This document shows, piece after piece, positions 49,201-61,815 of a stretch of DNA of 64,000 nt (position 1 is its first letter; each line of letters opens with the position of its first letter). The notes beneath the pieces were generated by a model that saw only the letters and a list, made by a program, of their open reading frames with translations, had not been told where the DNA came from and searched no databases. This stretch comes from Acanthochromis polyacanthus (taxonomy: Eukaryota; Chordata; Actinopteri; Pomacentridae): the NCBI RefSeq assembly GCF_021347895.1, contig NC_067120.1, forward strand, positions 18,895,361-18,959,360, in the 5' to 3' direction. A program made the translations under genes and the position numbers.

Positions 49201-51530
49201 TTCCTGACTATCTACTCCTTCACCATGCATGCTGCTAATTGGGGCCTGATGAGGAAGTCCACTTCATCCAGAGACACAATGAAGCAGGCAGCTGAGGATA
49301 TCGCCAGCCAACACAAATGGAGTCACAGAATGGCTCTACAGATAAAAATCTCTGCCAGAGCCTCCAAAACCCCACAGGAGTCTTTTCTTCAGGTGCTGGC
49401 ACGGATGAACATGAAGGAGCCTAATTAAGGGTCATTTCCCTGGGGAGCCGGTTGGAGCAGCTGTATTATTTGCCCAGTCCAACATGCAGCGAGGCTGCTG
49501 TTTTCAATTTCTTTCTGTGCCTCAGGCCTACACGCCTGCCCCACTTCAGTCCACAAGGTGCTCTCAGTGTGGTGAAAGTGGATGGACACGCCTGGAGGAC
49601 ACCGGAGATAGACAGGGAGACATTCGCTTCTTGCATGACATTGACAGCATGTTTGAATTTAGTATTTTGGACTTTGGTAATGGATTCTATCAAAATAAAA
49701 TCCAATACATTAGCAGTGGTTCATTATCAGACTCAATATATCTTGATAAATGGCCACAAATGTAAGATCCACTGATATCTTAGTTGTCACAGTCCCTTTA
49801 CAGTTATAATGTCCTTCGACATTGTTCAGATGAGCCAATTAAATATCATTACAGAGCAGTGAAAAAAGGTTTTGTTATCTTGATGCATAGCCTTCACAGC
49901 TTAGGCAGTGATATCCAAGCAACCCTGAATTTATCCCCCCTATTCTCTCCACACTAGCCATTCTTTCAAACACAAAGCTAATATGCGGCGGGCCTGACAG
50001 TCACTACTGCGTGAGGAGGCATTTACATAAGCTTGTGTATACGACCATTGTGATGATAATAGGCGTGTGATCTCCTGTGTCAGCGAATGAGAAAAACATC
50101 TCATCCATTCAAATAGATATGTCAGCCAAAGCATTAGCCTCCCCTATAATTGGCCACAGAGGTCACCCTGGCAAAGCTGAGAGGCAACATTTAATGTGGC
50201 ACAAGAATTTGTTGTGCTCATTCACCCCCTTCTCTAAGCGACAGACAAAACTGCTTGTGCCCAGCTGAAATGTGACACCCGGCCCGCTTGGTGCCAGTCG
50301 CTGCTGCCTATCCGAGGGTCGTGTTTCTATGTAAGATTTCTTTAATGGTGTCCATTAATATCACTCATGTCTGCCATCCCTGTAGGGACACACAGCCAGT
50401 CTCATTCTCCTAATGCATTATTTGTGCACTGCGTGGCAAAGGCCTGTGACAGTCAGCTCAGAAGATTAGAAACTAACATCGAAACCCGACCTTGCAGGGA
50501 TGACACTGCCGTTTATCTCGCCATTCTGGCTTTTTAATGTGACTTATCTTCTCCACGCATTTTTTTTTGCAGGTGAACACACAAAGAAAGGAATTTGACA
50601 GAATGAGCCAAGACTCAAGTTAGCTGTAAGCACAAACCATACCAGGAGCATCAGCAGCACACCACATAACGCTGACATGTTGTTGGAACACATTGACAGC
50701 TTTAGAGCTCACTGTATTCTCAGCCCTTGGTGAAAATAAAGCTTCAGCAGTGAAACTCTGCACCCCAGGAGTATACTTTTGTCAAAAGCTATGTTTTACA
50801 TCAGATAACATTTGCCTTCATCACCGCATTTCAGGTTAATTAATGCTTGACCTCCTTGTGAACAACCTCTAATACTGTACCTTTACAGCTTGACTGGTGA
50901 ATTTCAAAAATCTCCTCTCTTATCATTTTTTTTTTTGTCAGGTAATTTCAAGGCTCTCTGCTTAGAAATTCCACAGTATTAGAGCTCCTCTCTTTCACAA
51001 CTTTCACACTTCACCAATGGACTGGTGGAAGCTGCTCTGGGGGAATTTTTGGTTTTGGTGACACTGAACGGTGTTATCAAAAGACACACAGCTACAGATG
51101 TCTTGCTGCACCAATTACCGGCGGAAATATTTCGTCCATCCAAAGCCTGCCATTAGGATCAGCAAAGTGTTGCTATACCAATTTAGCCAATCTACTAATA
51201 GCAGCTTGAAAGATGTAACCTTTAAGATTTCATTTCTAGTAACAGCAATCATGCCTTCGGATCCCATTAACCGCCCATAGCACACTGTGAGGTTACTGAT
51301 GTATGTTTACAGAGCACCAAAACAAACTCCCATCATTTTAACGAAGAGGTCGGGCAGTTGCATGATCGGATTTCATGCTGTGCACAGGAGAAAGAATTTT
51401 AGGCACGAAAGCAGAGGTACCAGGAATTGGTTACCTTGATGGAAAGTTGAATCTCACCCACAGCTCAGTGCGGCTGCTACGTCTTGCTTGATTTTTCCCT
51501 TGCAGCAGAGTTATGTGACAATCGGTGTTG
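46276..51530. other. Gene-free, mostly unique sequence; candidate CNEs
   Basis: No coding exon is recognised. There are few repeats apart from CA-rich sequence at 49080-49200. Blocks at 46790-47330 and 49920-50580 are of mixed composition, without microsatellites or repeat termini, and rich in homeobox-like words such as TTAATATCAC and CCTAATGCATTA. They look like candidate conserved non-coding elements, a class common around developmental genes, but this cannot be tested without another genome. Confidence 0.35.
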
Positions 51531-52168
51531 ATTTGTCTGTCCGTCTGTCTGTCTGTTTGCAATATTACTTGAAAACTAACTAATGGATTGAGATGAAATT
51601 TTCAGGGAAGGTCAGAAATGACACAAGAATCAAAAAATTACTTTTTGGCAGTGACGCAGCTTATAGTCTGGATTCACTGATTTCTTAAAGATTTCTGTAT
51701 CATTGCGAGACACCGGCAGAGCATCACTGTAACTATGACAACAAGTGAATGCTATGCCAGCTGCCTGCTGATAATCACGTGATTTTGATTATACTACAAA
51801 TCGACCATAGCAGTTTTATCGGGACTTATCCGTCGGGAATGATACAAGGAAGAATTGATTAAATCAAGGGGGTGTTCCCAAGTCCCATCAACATTTAGGT
51901 CACGAGATTCAGTATCCGTTTATAACGTACACATGCATAACACACAACTGTGCTCAGCGCAACATCATTTTGTCTGTGGGTACATCTATATTAAATGACC
52001 ACATTATGTTGCCAATTCCTGATCTTCAATACAACTAATAAAAAATGCAGCATTTCTACAAAAGAAATGCCGCATTTCTGACAATGCCATGTGGTGAATG
52101 AGCAGCCTTGGTGGAGTACTGCGTCGTCTGAGTGGTTTTCTTGTTTTGATAAGCTATTGTGGTCATTG
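51531..52168 (+). repeat. Teleost interspersed repeat with (CTGT)n start
   Basis: Begins with a CTGT/CCGT run at 51534-51560, then words such as GATGAAATTTTCAGGGAAGG, TTATAGTCTGGATTCACTGA and GGTGTTCCCAAGTCCCATCA, which I recall as a frequent interspersed repeat in percomorph fish. It ends around 'gttttgataagctattgt'. Class unknown. No protein. Confidence 0.55.
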
Positions 52169-52561
52169 CTAACCTTGGTGACAAATACATCACATTTCCA
52201 CTGTCTGTTTCACAAGATAACCCTCCCTGTGTTCCACCAGTGGAATGTTTTTACATCCAAAGCAGTGCTGTAAGTAATATTTGGTTTACACTGGTAGTAC
52301 TTCAAGATCACTTTAGAGCAGGACTGACAAACTCTGCCATTAGCAATAAAAATACATGAAGAAGTGCTAATATGGCTATTCTGAAAGAAATGCAGATAAT
52401 AATTAATATAAGAATAAGGTTTGATAGAAAATCTGAAGAATTATTATAATTGTTGGCATTTTGTGACTTTTTAAATGATGTTTTTGAATATAATAACAGC
52501 CAGAAATTTACCAGTGGAGTCTCAATCATCTACCTTTAGCCTCTTCCTCCATTTAGGCATC

Positions 52562-53338
52562 TTAAAGGGGAACTTCGGTTTTTTTTCAACCTGGGGTCTG
52601 TTTCCATATGTAATTTCATACATGTGAGTGATGGAGAAATGAATTTTCGACATAGCTGGGGGCGGCATGGCTCAGTGGGTAGAGTGGCCGTCTTGCAACC
52701 GAAGGGTTGCCGGTTCGATCCTCGCCCCGTCGTGTTCGAGGTGTCCCTGAGCAAGACACCTAACCCCGAATTGCTCCTGATGGGGTCGTGGTTAGCGCCT
52801 TGCATGGCAGCTTCCGCCATCAGTGTGTGAATGTGTGTGTGAATGGGTGAATGTGATGTATCATGTAAAGCGCTTTGGGTACCTTGCAGGTATAGTAAAG
52901 CGCTATATAAATACAGACCATTTACCATAGCTCCAGTATTTAGCCAGGCAGGCAGCTTAGCAGCTCAATCGCTCGCGCGATTTTGAAACGAGATTTGCGT
53001 TCTCGCGTCCTGAGATTTGGATACAGACCACAACAAAGAGCGATCGCCAGGTAATGTGGAGGTTTCCGTTCACTTCTCATCTCTAGTATGTTGTGGGACA
53101 CTCATTGAGACTATCTGAGCCGGTCAGTGTGGGGCAAAAGCACGTTAGGGCGGACTTTGACGCGGGGGGGCCAGCTGCCCCATACTTTTCGCTAGCCGAG
53201 CTGCTAGCTGAGCTGCTAAGCTGCCTGCCTGGCTAAATACTGGAGCTATGTCGAAAATTCATTTCTCCATCACTCAAATGTATGAAATTACATATGGAAA
53301 CAGACCCCAGGTTGAAAAAAACTGAAGTTCCCCTTTAA
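52562..53338. mobile_element. Long-TIR MITE with TTAA ends, carrying a SINE
   Basis: The inverted arms of about 150 bases match closely: the left arm begins TTAAAGGGGAACTTCGGTTT, and the right arm on the opposite strand begins TTAAAGGGGAACTTCAGTTT. Both continue through CAACCTGGGGTCTGTTTCC and CTCCAGTATTTAGCCAGGC to the AGCAGCTC words. Without the SINE and one duplication the element is about 500 bp. TTAA at both edges fits piggyBac-like target use. No transposase. Confidence 0.88.
52651..52932 (+). mobile_element. tRNA-derived SINE nested in the MITE arm
   Basis: Element at 52658-52925, flanked by exact CATAGCT (52651-52657 and 52926-52932). A-box TGGCTCAGTGG at 52668-52678 and B-box GGTTCGATCC at 52712-52721 form the tRNA-like head. 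The tail has AAGCGCTATATAAATACAG. It is a pol III-type SINE and not a functional tRNA gene. Confidence 0.93.
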
Positions 53339-55495
53339 CTCTGAAGGATGCTGTTCTATCTTATGTTGTATTTTACTGTAAAGAGATGCTATTTCAGTGG
53401 GGCCTAATCATCAAAACTTTACTTGTTGCCATTTTAATCCTCTATGAGTGTTTGGGATTCAATCCAGCTGATCTCCTTCATTGAATTACGTGTTTGGATC
53501 TGGCAGAAGTGTGACTTTGTTCTTCTCACTCTACCACCTGTCTCCGTCCATCAGCTGCAACGTCTGAAGAAACTTTTTGGACTTTTCTGGCAGTGTCAAA
53601 ATGACACTTTTTGACCAACAACTCGTGCGGCAATTACAGGTCAGAACAAAGTGACTTACTTGCCGCTGATTGCTTCAGTGAGGGAGTGTAACATTTGCAG
53701 AGGACAAATGTTACAGTCGGCTGTTGTCTTGTCACTTTTTCTCATCCTTTTCCCAAAGTCATCCCACGGTGAAATGCTCCCAACTGTCATCATCTGCTCT
53801 TAGCACTTTAAAGCAAACAGCCAGCTCAAGCAATGCGTGTGTGTGTGTGTGTGTGAACCGGATTAGCATCATATTCATCTGAAAAAACAATATTGATTCT
53901 ATCAAAGCAGAAATGGAATACAGTGAATTAACAGGAAATCAAACACACCACTTGTTCATGTTCTGAATTTGAGTGCCATCCATTACCAGTGCTCAGTAAC
54001 GTAATACTCTGAAGAGGATGGAAATGTACTATTCAACCTAAGTTCATGCTTGTTTAATATGAAGCAGAGCAGTTGTGAAAAACTGGGGTTAAATCAGAGA
54101 CTAGAATACCTGAACAGTACTTAGGACAAATTAAATTCAGTTTAAATGTCTTAAAGTCTCTCTGTGGTTGTTGATTTGACCTCTAAAAACTCACCACTGC
54201 GGGTCAAAGTTTCTACATTAGAATTTTTTTTCCAACGAAAAACAAAATTATGGAAATGTATCAGCATAGTTGCTGCCATTAGAATATGCAGATCTATGAA
54301 ATCCCTTTTCCATCCACCCCTCCAAGCTCACTGCAGGTCAAACACTGGGAAGTTGTACGACTGGAGTAACTCAGCCATACATGTTTGACTTGGGTACGGA
54401 TTTTGAAGAAGAATACAGATGCAGACAACCCCAACTGGAAGTTCACAGGTTTGAAACCCCCTGAAGTCTGTATCTGTGGATATGTTAACAAGGTAAAAAA
54501 CTTGATTTTCACCAGAGAGGGTCTTTAAAGAACAGCTGTAAGATCACAAACCTGACTCACTGCCTCCTGCTCTCCCAGATATCGTTCATGTAGACGGTGA
54601 CCATCTGATCAGATCTGAAACGGGCTACTGCAGCGTCCTTGACAAACATGAGAACATTTAGTACATGTAACAAGCTACTCAAAGGTGCCAGGGAAAAACA
54701 TATTGTCAGATGTACCTGAAAATGCATGAACCACACACACTCCACTCCACTGGAATACAATAGATAATGCTGATAATGCTGATATAATTACTGCTTTTCA
54801 GTCAGTTTCACTTTAAGTTCATATACATTGATGCAGTTCACCTTGGGGCCGTTGTGTTGTTTCATGCTCTTTACGGCAGCCAAACACCTCTGAGCCTTCT
54901 CTCCCTGCAGGATAAATGGAGAACATGGGACTGGGATTGGCCTCCTTGTGTGTTAATGTTACACCTCATCTGTGGGCACGGCTGGAGGCAAAAACATGTT
55001 TTCCACACAAGATGATGAGAGGAGAATGCAGATTCTTATGCGGATGAGAGACTCTGTGCACACAGACCCTTCCCTAACCTGCCTTGCAATGTTGATATCA
55101 TTTCTGCCTAAGGTGCCTTTATTTATGTTTGATATTGTTGCATCAGCCTCTCCCTCTCATTCACCATTATATACATACAACCTACTCATGAGGACATTAA
55201 TAATTGATTGCTTCCAGTACTGGTCGTTACATAGGTTTTTTTTTTTTTTTACATAGATTGGCTTCTGAATGGAGCATTGGATTGTGGTCTGCACAGCTGT
55301 CCTGCAGGACAGATGTTGAGATCAAGGCGGTCTTGGAGGAACCACACCAAAAGATCCCATCAGGAAAAGTAACCTTCCTCACTGGTAAAGGCTCTTGTGG
55401 GTCAATGGAAAGTTACAACATCTGAAAATAAGAGTGTAAAATACAGTAAGCTGCATAAAATGGCCGATTAAAGACTGAAATGTTACAATTATGGG
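53339..55495. other. Non-coding sequence with a (GT)n run
   Basis: No coding exon is recognised. A (GT)n microsatellite of about ten units starts at 53836. Confidence 0.45.
53836..53855. repeat. (GT)n microsatellite
   Basis: Roughly ten uninterrupted GT units, likely length-polymorphic. Confidence 0.9.
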
Positions 55496-55862
55496 CCAAA
55501 AAATCATCCATCCATCCATCCATTCATCCATCCATCCATCCATCCATCCATCCATCCATCCATCATCTATACACCGCTTAATCCTCATTAGGCTTGAGCG
55601 GAGCGACACCCTGCAGGTCACCAGTCTATCGCAGGGCTACACAGAGAGACCAGCAATCACACTCACATTCACACCTACAGACAATTTAGAATCACCAGTT
55701 AATCTCAGCATATTTTTGAACTGTGGGAGGAAGCCGGAGTACCCGGAAAAAACCCATGGAGAACATGCAAACTCCACGCAGAAAGATCCCAGGAACAGGC
55801 TGAGACACAATCCGGGGATCTCCCAGCTGCAAGGTAACACTGCTAACTACCCAAAAATGATT
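55496..55862 (-). mobile_element. tRNA-derived SINE with long (ATGG)n tail
   Basis: Same family as 30810-31167, in the same orientation. The tail appears as TCCA repeats at 55508-55564, and the body runs to about 55850. Flanks CCAAAAAATCAT (55496-55507) and CCAAAAATGAT (from 55851) form an imperfect target duplication. A 173-codon plus-strand frame across it is fortuitous. Confidence 0.88.
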
Positions 55863-56254
55863 AAAACTGAAAATAAATGCAATAAAAACTTGTGTTTCAT
55901 CATCAGTATAATATGCCTTGTACTTAACCATGTTTTTCAGTTTACATTCTCAGTCATACAATCAAATCCTAAAGGCTTGGTTCACCTAATTTACTTGTAT
56001 TTCCCTCATTAGAAGTGACTAACAGATTAACTGTTCTCTCAGTTATTCCAGGAAAGAATGGAATTTACTTTTCTTCAAGTCTGCAAGTCCAGAAAAGGAA
56101 AAGGTCATTAAGGGGTTTAATAGGTGATTGGCACAGGGGACTGTGGCTCAACTACCATGACTGATACTGAGATGTCTAACTAACCTACACCAGCACTTAT
56201 TTTAACACCAAAGTCTGATCTTCCTCTAACCCAACCAAATCCAGTTTGACTTTT

Positions 56255-56350
56255 TTATTCTCTGTAGGTTCTTGGGGGGGGGGGGCTAGAGACGATCCCA
56301 TCTGACTTAAGGTGAAGACAAGGTTCACAATAGACACGCCACAGTCCATC
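56255..56350 (-). mobile_element. SINE body relic with 12-base G run
   Basis: The order of words (G run at 56274-56285, then 'GATCCCATCTGACTTAAGGTG', 'CACAGTCCATCTGACA') follows the body of the SINE copies at 27508 and 30810. Diverged and without a tail. Confidence 0.55.
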
Positions 56351-57239
56351 TGACAAAGCATATAAAATGTATTTTTTAACAGATTTTTCAGGCACGACAA
56401 ATGCTTCTGTATGCCATTCATGAGGACAGTTCATCTAGTTTGAGTCATCTCTGTCTGGGGATCTGTACAAGTACCTTATATAAGACCTCAGACAAAGATG
56501 TCTCAGAATTCGTTCTCTGAGGTTAACAATTCTTTTTTTAAGCTTTACAGAATGTCTGAGTCCACCCTTACAAATAGATCACAGATCATTTAAACTGGAG
56601 CCTTTGCTCTTTCATGCTGAAAAAAACAGATGAGCTGGTCTGGACTTCTAATACAGCTTCCCTTATTCGTTTTCTTTTGTTAGTCTGTTTAGTCAAAGAC
56701 TGAAAAAGCTATTAGGATGACATATCCGACCCAGTTTTGTGGATGTAAATTTGAAAATGTCAATCTTATTAACAATCATTTTCTTGGACAAGCTAGGGAC
56801 TGGAGTGTCACCATTTCATAGACTAATTCTTTGTTAGAAAAGTCACTCAGGTTTATTGATAATCCAGCAGTCCACATTATCCATCATCAACAGCTGTGAG
56901 CCTGGTGTCCATCTTCATCCGCCCGCCTCCGTGGTTCTGCCCCGCCTGCGGCCATGGACCTGAAGACTGGTCCATGAAAGACGACCTCCACCAATCCAGG
57001 TGCCCGGGGGACCTCAAAGGCTCGGTCATGCAGCATTTCGGTGGCAGTTCAGGAGCTGAGCTGTCCAGATAGGGTCACTCAAACAGGACACACCTTGGAT
57101 TATGCAAACCTCAAGCCTTAAAAGGATTTTAACAAGTAAGCTGTAACAACAAACAAAAAAACAAAACAAATAACCCCATCACCTGTACAGTTGTCTTGAA
57201 CAGAGAAATTAGCTACAGAGATTAAATATCTTTTTTTGT

Positions 57240-57420
57240 TTCAGGCTGTAAACATGTTTATTTCTGCTGTAAAGTTGAACACTTAACATGGGGTTCTATG
57301 GGGACGAAATCATTTTTGGAACCAGCCTCAAGTAGCCACTTGAGGAAGTGCAGTTTTTGGCACTTCTGTGTTAGCCTTATTTTTCAACACCAGAGGTTGG
57401 TGCTTGAATGTGCCACTCTC
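57240..57420 (+). repeat. Old teleost interspersed repeat fragment
   Basis: CAGGCTGTAAACATGTTTAT, CATGGGGTTCTATGGGGA and CCACTTGAGGAAGTGCAG are words I recall from a common fish repeat. The last part resembles 13585-13670. Confidence 0.45.
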
Positions 57421-58599
57421 TGGTAAAAAAAATGTCAAATGTAATTTTTCAATGCTGTGAGCTGCACAAAAAGCATTTCATTCACTTCACTAAAACTGTC
57501 TGCATCGCTAGACACCACTAGAGGTAAATGTTAAAGTGTTTTTTGTTTTCTTTTTGTAATTTGGGGAACACACTATTAAATTCATCAAGTGTAATATCCC
57601 GAAAAACAGTTAGATGGCATAGGGTGTTGTATGGGGCTGAATTTGGCCTGCAGGTATTATATTACGAATAAGGGATTCAGGAGGAGTTCAGCTGCATAAG
57701 ACAATATGAGAAAACACCACTCTCACATCCAATAATATGTCCGAAGGAAACATTAATCCAACTTGGGTAATGAGATTCCTGCAGCAACAGGGTGCGTCTG
57801 AATGTCAGGCTGACATATTGAATCCGGGTGATATCCACTGAAGGTTACTGAACGCTAGACAAAAAATTTCAATGCTGCGCATGGATTACTCATCAAACTG
57901 TTCCGGGTTGTTGAGCTACTTTGCACGGTTGATCCCAGCAGACCATTTGGTGTGGTTGTCAGGGGAGACCAGTGGGTCTCCCCCTATGGCTGGCATTAAA
58001 TGCACCTCTTATCTCGATTGTGTCTGGATGTAATTTATCCGGATACCTTTGGACCTGACTTTAATATCTGACTCCAGCATTCTGACCAAATCAGATTGCT
58101 TTTTTCCTTCACAAAATGCAAATGTGTCGCCTTTCTTCTTCCTCTCATCATATTTAAATCTTTTACAATGCTGACAAGACTTCCCAAAAAAACGTTCTCC
58201 AAGATTAGATATATTGTTTTGGCCTATTTCAGATGAAAATGAGGGAAAAGCCATTTACTCTGACCAATCCTCATTACTGGGGAAGTTTTATTATTTCTGA
58301 CTGAAGGAGGTAACTACAGCGATCCAGTTTTGATCAAATTCATTTAAGTTTTTGGGCCGCTGTCATCTTTCAGCTTTGTGTTCACGTTATAGCAACAACC
58401 TGCAGACAAAGTATTACCTTTTATGAGATTACTCTCTTTTGGGGGATCTGAAATTCTCATGAGTCTCTTTCATTTAGCGAACTCTTTCTGAAAATCATAT
58501 TAGCACCCGACCCAAATTGTATATTGACAGCAGCTATGGACAGGTGACAAATTAAAGGAAAAATCAACATAAAATGCTTGGCCACCAGAACTTCTACGA

Positions 58600-58990
58600 T
58601 GCACCTTGATAGTGGAACTTTACTGGAGGGATAAACCAATTCTATGCTTGGTCATTTAGTGTCTTAATGATAGTGGTGGAGCTTCCTGTCCAATACTACG
58701 TCCAAATCTCCCACAGATGTTTATTCAGGTAGAGATCAGTGACTGTAAAGGTTGTAGCTTATATGATTTTCGTGCCCTATGAATGGGACACTGTCATCCT
58801 GGAGGAGAACTCCTATTAGGATAGAATTATTTTATCATAGTAATAGAGGTGATCTTTCAAAGCGACTTTGTATTGACTTGCAGTGATTCTTCTCTCTAAA
58901 AGGACATGTGGACTCAAACCATGGCAGCCAAATGCCTTCCTACAGCCTAACAGAGCCCATCAGATGCCTTCACTGTAGGGGTCAAACAAT
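58600..58990 (-). mobile_element. Tc1-like transposon relic, strongly decayed
   Basis: The antisense strand carries words of a Tc1 transposase catalytic region (complement of ATGGGACACTGTCATCCTGG at 58784-58803) and the following 'GGTGATC...TGTATTGACTTGCAGTGATT' block. Same family as 61165-61815 but older. Confidence 0.75.
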
Positions 58991-61164
58991 CATTTTTTTC
59001 CCTTTAATTTGTCATCCACCTCTATATAAGCCACTTCATACGAAAAAAAAAAAAACTCCCAGCAATATAGAGCTAAGTTGTATTACATTTCAAACCACAG
59101 CCTCAGTGCCTGCTGCTGTGCAGAACGATCTCCCCACAACTCTGGCTCCCTCGCAGCAAAAAAAAAAAAAAAAATTTACAGAAATCCAACATCTTAAAAC
59201 CCTGAGAACCCTTTGTTAGTGTTATAGTTCAACAGTGGACATCCATGGTTATATTGACACTTTACAGCTCGGGTGGTTCAAAACAAGAGGAACAGCCCTT
59301 TTCTTTATGGTACAAATCAAAGAGTCCCGCCTCTTTCTTTCCAATCTGGTGTGACAAACCCATGTCGACAACAGCGGCAAGAAAGTCAATCTTGCCGGCG
59401 TAAATGAGAGGTGATAGGACCACAACATGTGCCTCGGAGAATATTCTGTTAAGTGCCCATATTTTCTTTTGAATGACCGAGAGGCCGTGCGGTCTTTGTT
59501 TGTGTCTATAAGGAATTTCATTTAAACAGCATCATTAAAAAGACAGAAAGAGAGGCAGAAACAAATGGGAGAAAAACAGACACGTGCATATTATTTAATG
59601 CTGCGCTCAAAAATAATTTCATCCCAGCAGAGAGTATGCATGACTTGGGATCAAATACAGAGAGAAATGCAGTCTGATTATTTAATTAGATATTCCTTTT
59701 AGTTGAGTTGCTCCATAAGAACCCCTGCACAGGATACAATAATATGGAATAGCTTACAAGCGCAGCTCTCTGATAAGGAAACCCATTCAGAAGTTAATGA
59801 GTTGACGCTCAGATAATGAATCTCTCTAAAGATCCGGGTCACACACAACCGTGTACATTCACACACGCACAGCACACAGACACACATTTTATTTATTTAT
59901 TTATTTTTACATTTATTAGCTGATAGTCGTGCATCAGCGTCATAAAAAATAGGACTTTCAAAGATGGCCAGCGTTAATCCAAAGTGAAAGATGTGAAACC
60001 CGTTGCTTGCAAAGAGTAAGAGCTGCGATGATGCTTTAGATGCACTAAACATACAGAAGTGATAGAGAGCAGACCGATGAACAGGAGGGTGGCAGTAATC
60101 GAACATGCAGATACAGGCGTTTCAGCTCCGTGTTTCTCTCAGGCAGCATTCTGCCTCCTGCATGGGATTATTTTCAGCAGCAGTTGACTGTAGGAAACAA
60201 TATACTGCAATGTACATGGTTCTTGAAATTTGATTAAATTAAGCTTCAAACAGTGTTCATGCTTTGAATTAGCACATATAGAATACAGTATGTCTATAGA
60301 TGTTTTTACTGGAAAAGCATCACAAGGAACGAGGTCGGGTCCACATTTACTCCCCGTCAGCAGCGGAAATGATTTCATCTGGCATGAACTGGACTCATTT
60401 AACATGTTTGTATTTACCAGTGTGTTATGCAGAGTGCTGATGTGAATTCATTTGCAGGAGAGTGGAAGAATTAGATCTGAAGGCTGGAAGACGTTGCCTG
60501 TTGACCTCGAGGTTTGCAAACAACAGCAAGCAAAAAAAACTCCCCGAAAAACTAATGTTGTCTTGCAGCCACTACATTATCATGACCGCTGTCCAGGGTG
60601 CTGATCCTGGAGCTGTCCAGGGTACATAGAGCAATATCTTTCCAACTGAATAGCAGCTACTAGCAGATATGCCCACAGTGGTCCAGCAATTCTTCAGATC
60701 TTTCACATTAAATTAAACTTTGGTGAACTGCAAATTGTGGTTATTGAGCTGTCTTGACAAAGTTAACCTCTAAGGGAAATGCAGAGTTTGGTAATAGAAA
60801 CGAAAAACAAAACAAAAACAAAACAGAGGACGCTATTGTATTATTGCACCATCCACTTTTATAAGACTTCCTCTGACAGACTTGAAAATAAGCTAGGTTG
60901 CTTGCCAATTAAGGGGTTGCAAGCTAGTTAGGTGAGGACAGCTGTTGTGACCAACTATTGTTAGGATATTCCTGATTGCCTCGTGTGTACTTAACTCCCT
61001 GGTACTGTATGCTTCCAATTAGCCCTGCCAGTAGTCCCTGTATCATTATATTTTGCAGAAATGCATATATGAATTACATTGAGCACTTTGTGGTGTGACC
61101 ACTCCCATTCTGTACTTGGTTGTAGGTGTTAGTCATCTAAAGTTGCCACTTGGGTCACTATAAA
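58991..61164. other. Unique-looking non-coding sequence
   Basis: Poly-A runs at 59042-59054 and 59158-59174 and a (TTTA)n run at 59888-59908. A GC-balanced block at 59250-59530 without repeat signals may be a conserved non-coding element. No coding exon is recognised. Confidence 0.4.
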
Positions 61165-61815
61165 TCTACAGACGAAAAACAAATTAACATAAAAACCAAA
61201 ATGAAGAGTTTTAGTTAGGAGCTGGGTCACCACATGACAGTAGAACAGCTTCAGAGCTCATTAGCATTGTTTTCTCTAGAACTCTACTGGAGGGATAAAT
61301 ACTGTTCTTCCAAAAGATATTCCCTCATTTAGTGATTTGATGGTGGAGGACAGCGGAGAATGATGTCCCCCACACTGTTCCAAAATCTCCCATGGGTGTT
61401 CAGCTGGATTGAATGTGGAGGTCAGAGCATGTGATTGTCATCATTTTCACACTGATGAAACCATTCAGTGACCCCTCGTGACCTGCATATGGGGGACTTG
61501 TCATCCTGGTAGAGACCACTCCCATTAGGATGGAAATATTTCATCATAGGATAAAGGTGATCACTCAGAACAGCTATGTATTGATTTGCAGTCACGTTTT
61601 TCCTCTAAAGGGACATATGGGTTCAGACCATGCCAGCAAAATGTCCTCCACAGCAAACAGTCACCAGATCCCCTCAGTGTGGAGGTCAGGGGTTCAGGAT
61701 TTTGCTTTAGTTTGTCACATGTCTGACTGCAGTTGTCACATACAGGCAGTCGCTGTGTTTGAATCGGAGAATTTTACTTCATTGCAAAGATTCAAACCCC
61801 ATGCAAAGTAAACTC
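61165..61815 (-). mobile_element. Tc1-like transposon relic with DDE-region motif
   Basis: On the minus strand, 61555-61420 reads MMKYFHPNGSGLYQDDKSPI then CRSRGVTEWFHQCEND, the second-aspartate region of a Tc1-type transposase (usual form QDDNAPIH). The N-containing motif is altered (DDKSPI) and stops follow. The end blocks at 61220-61280 match the family's C-terminal part. Confidence 0.82.

Larger units (their letters stand above)
55863..58599. other. Non-coding sequence with repeat relics and GC patch
   Basis: Contains a SINE relic (56255-56350), a GC-rich patch with a short minus-strand frame (56877-57074), an old repeat (57240-57420) and an unidentified 81-codon minus-strand frame (58009-58254). 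No gene model can be supported. Confidence 0.4.

Noticed and set aside
52658..52730. tRNA gene suggested by A and B boxes
   Set aside because: The boxes belong to a SINE head with target duplications. No cloverleaf with a plausible acceptor stem is seen.
55491..56012. 173-codon plus-strand open frame
   Set aside because: It starts in (CATC)n and spans another copy of the same SINE. The similar peptide at 30.8 kb reflects shared repeat, not a gene family.
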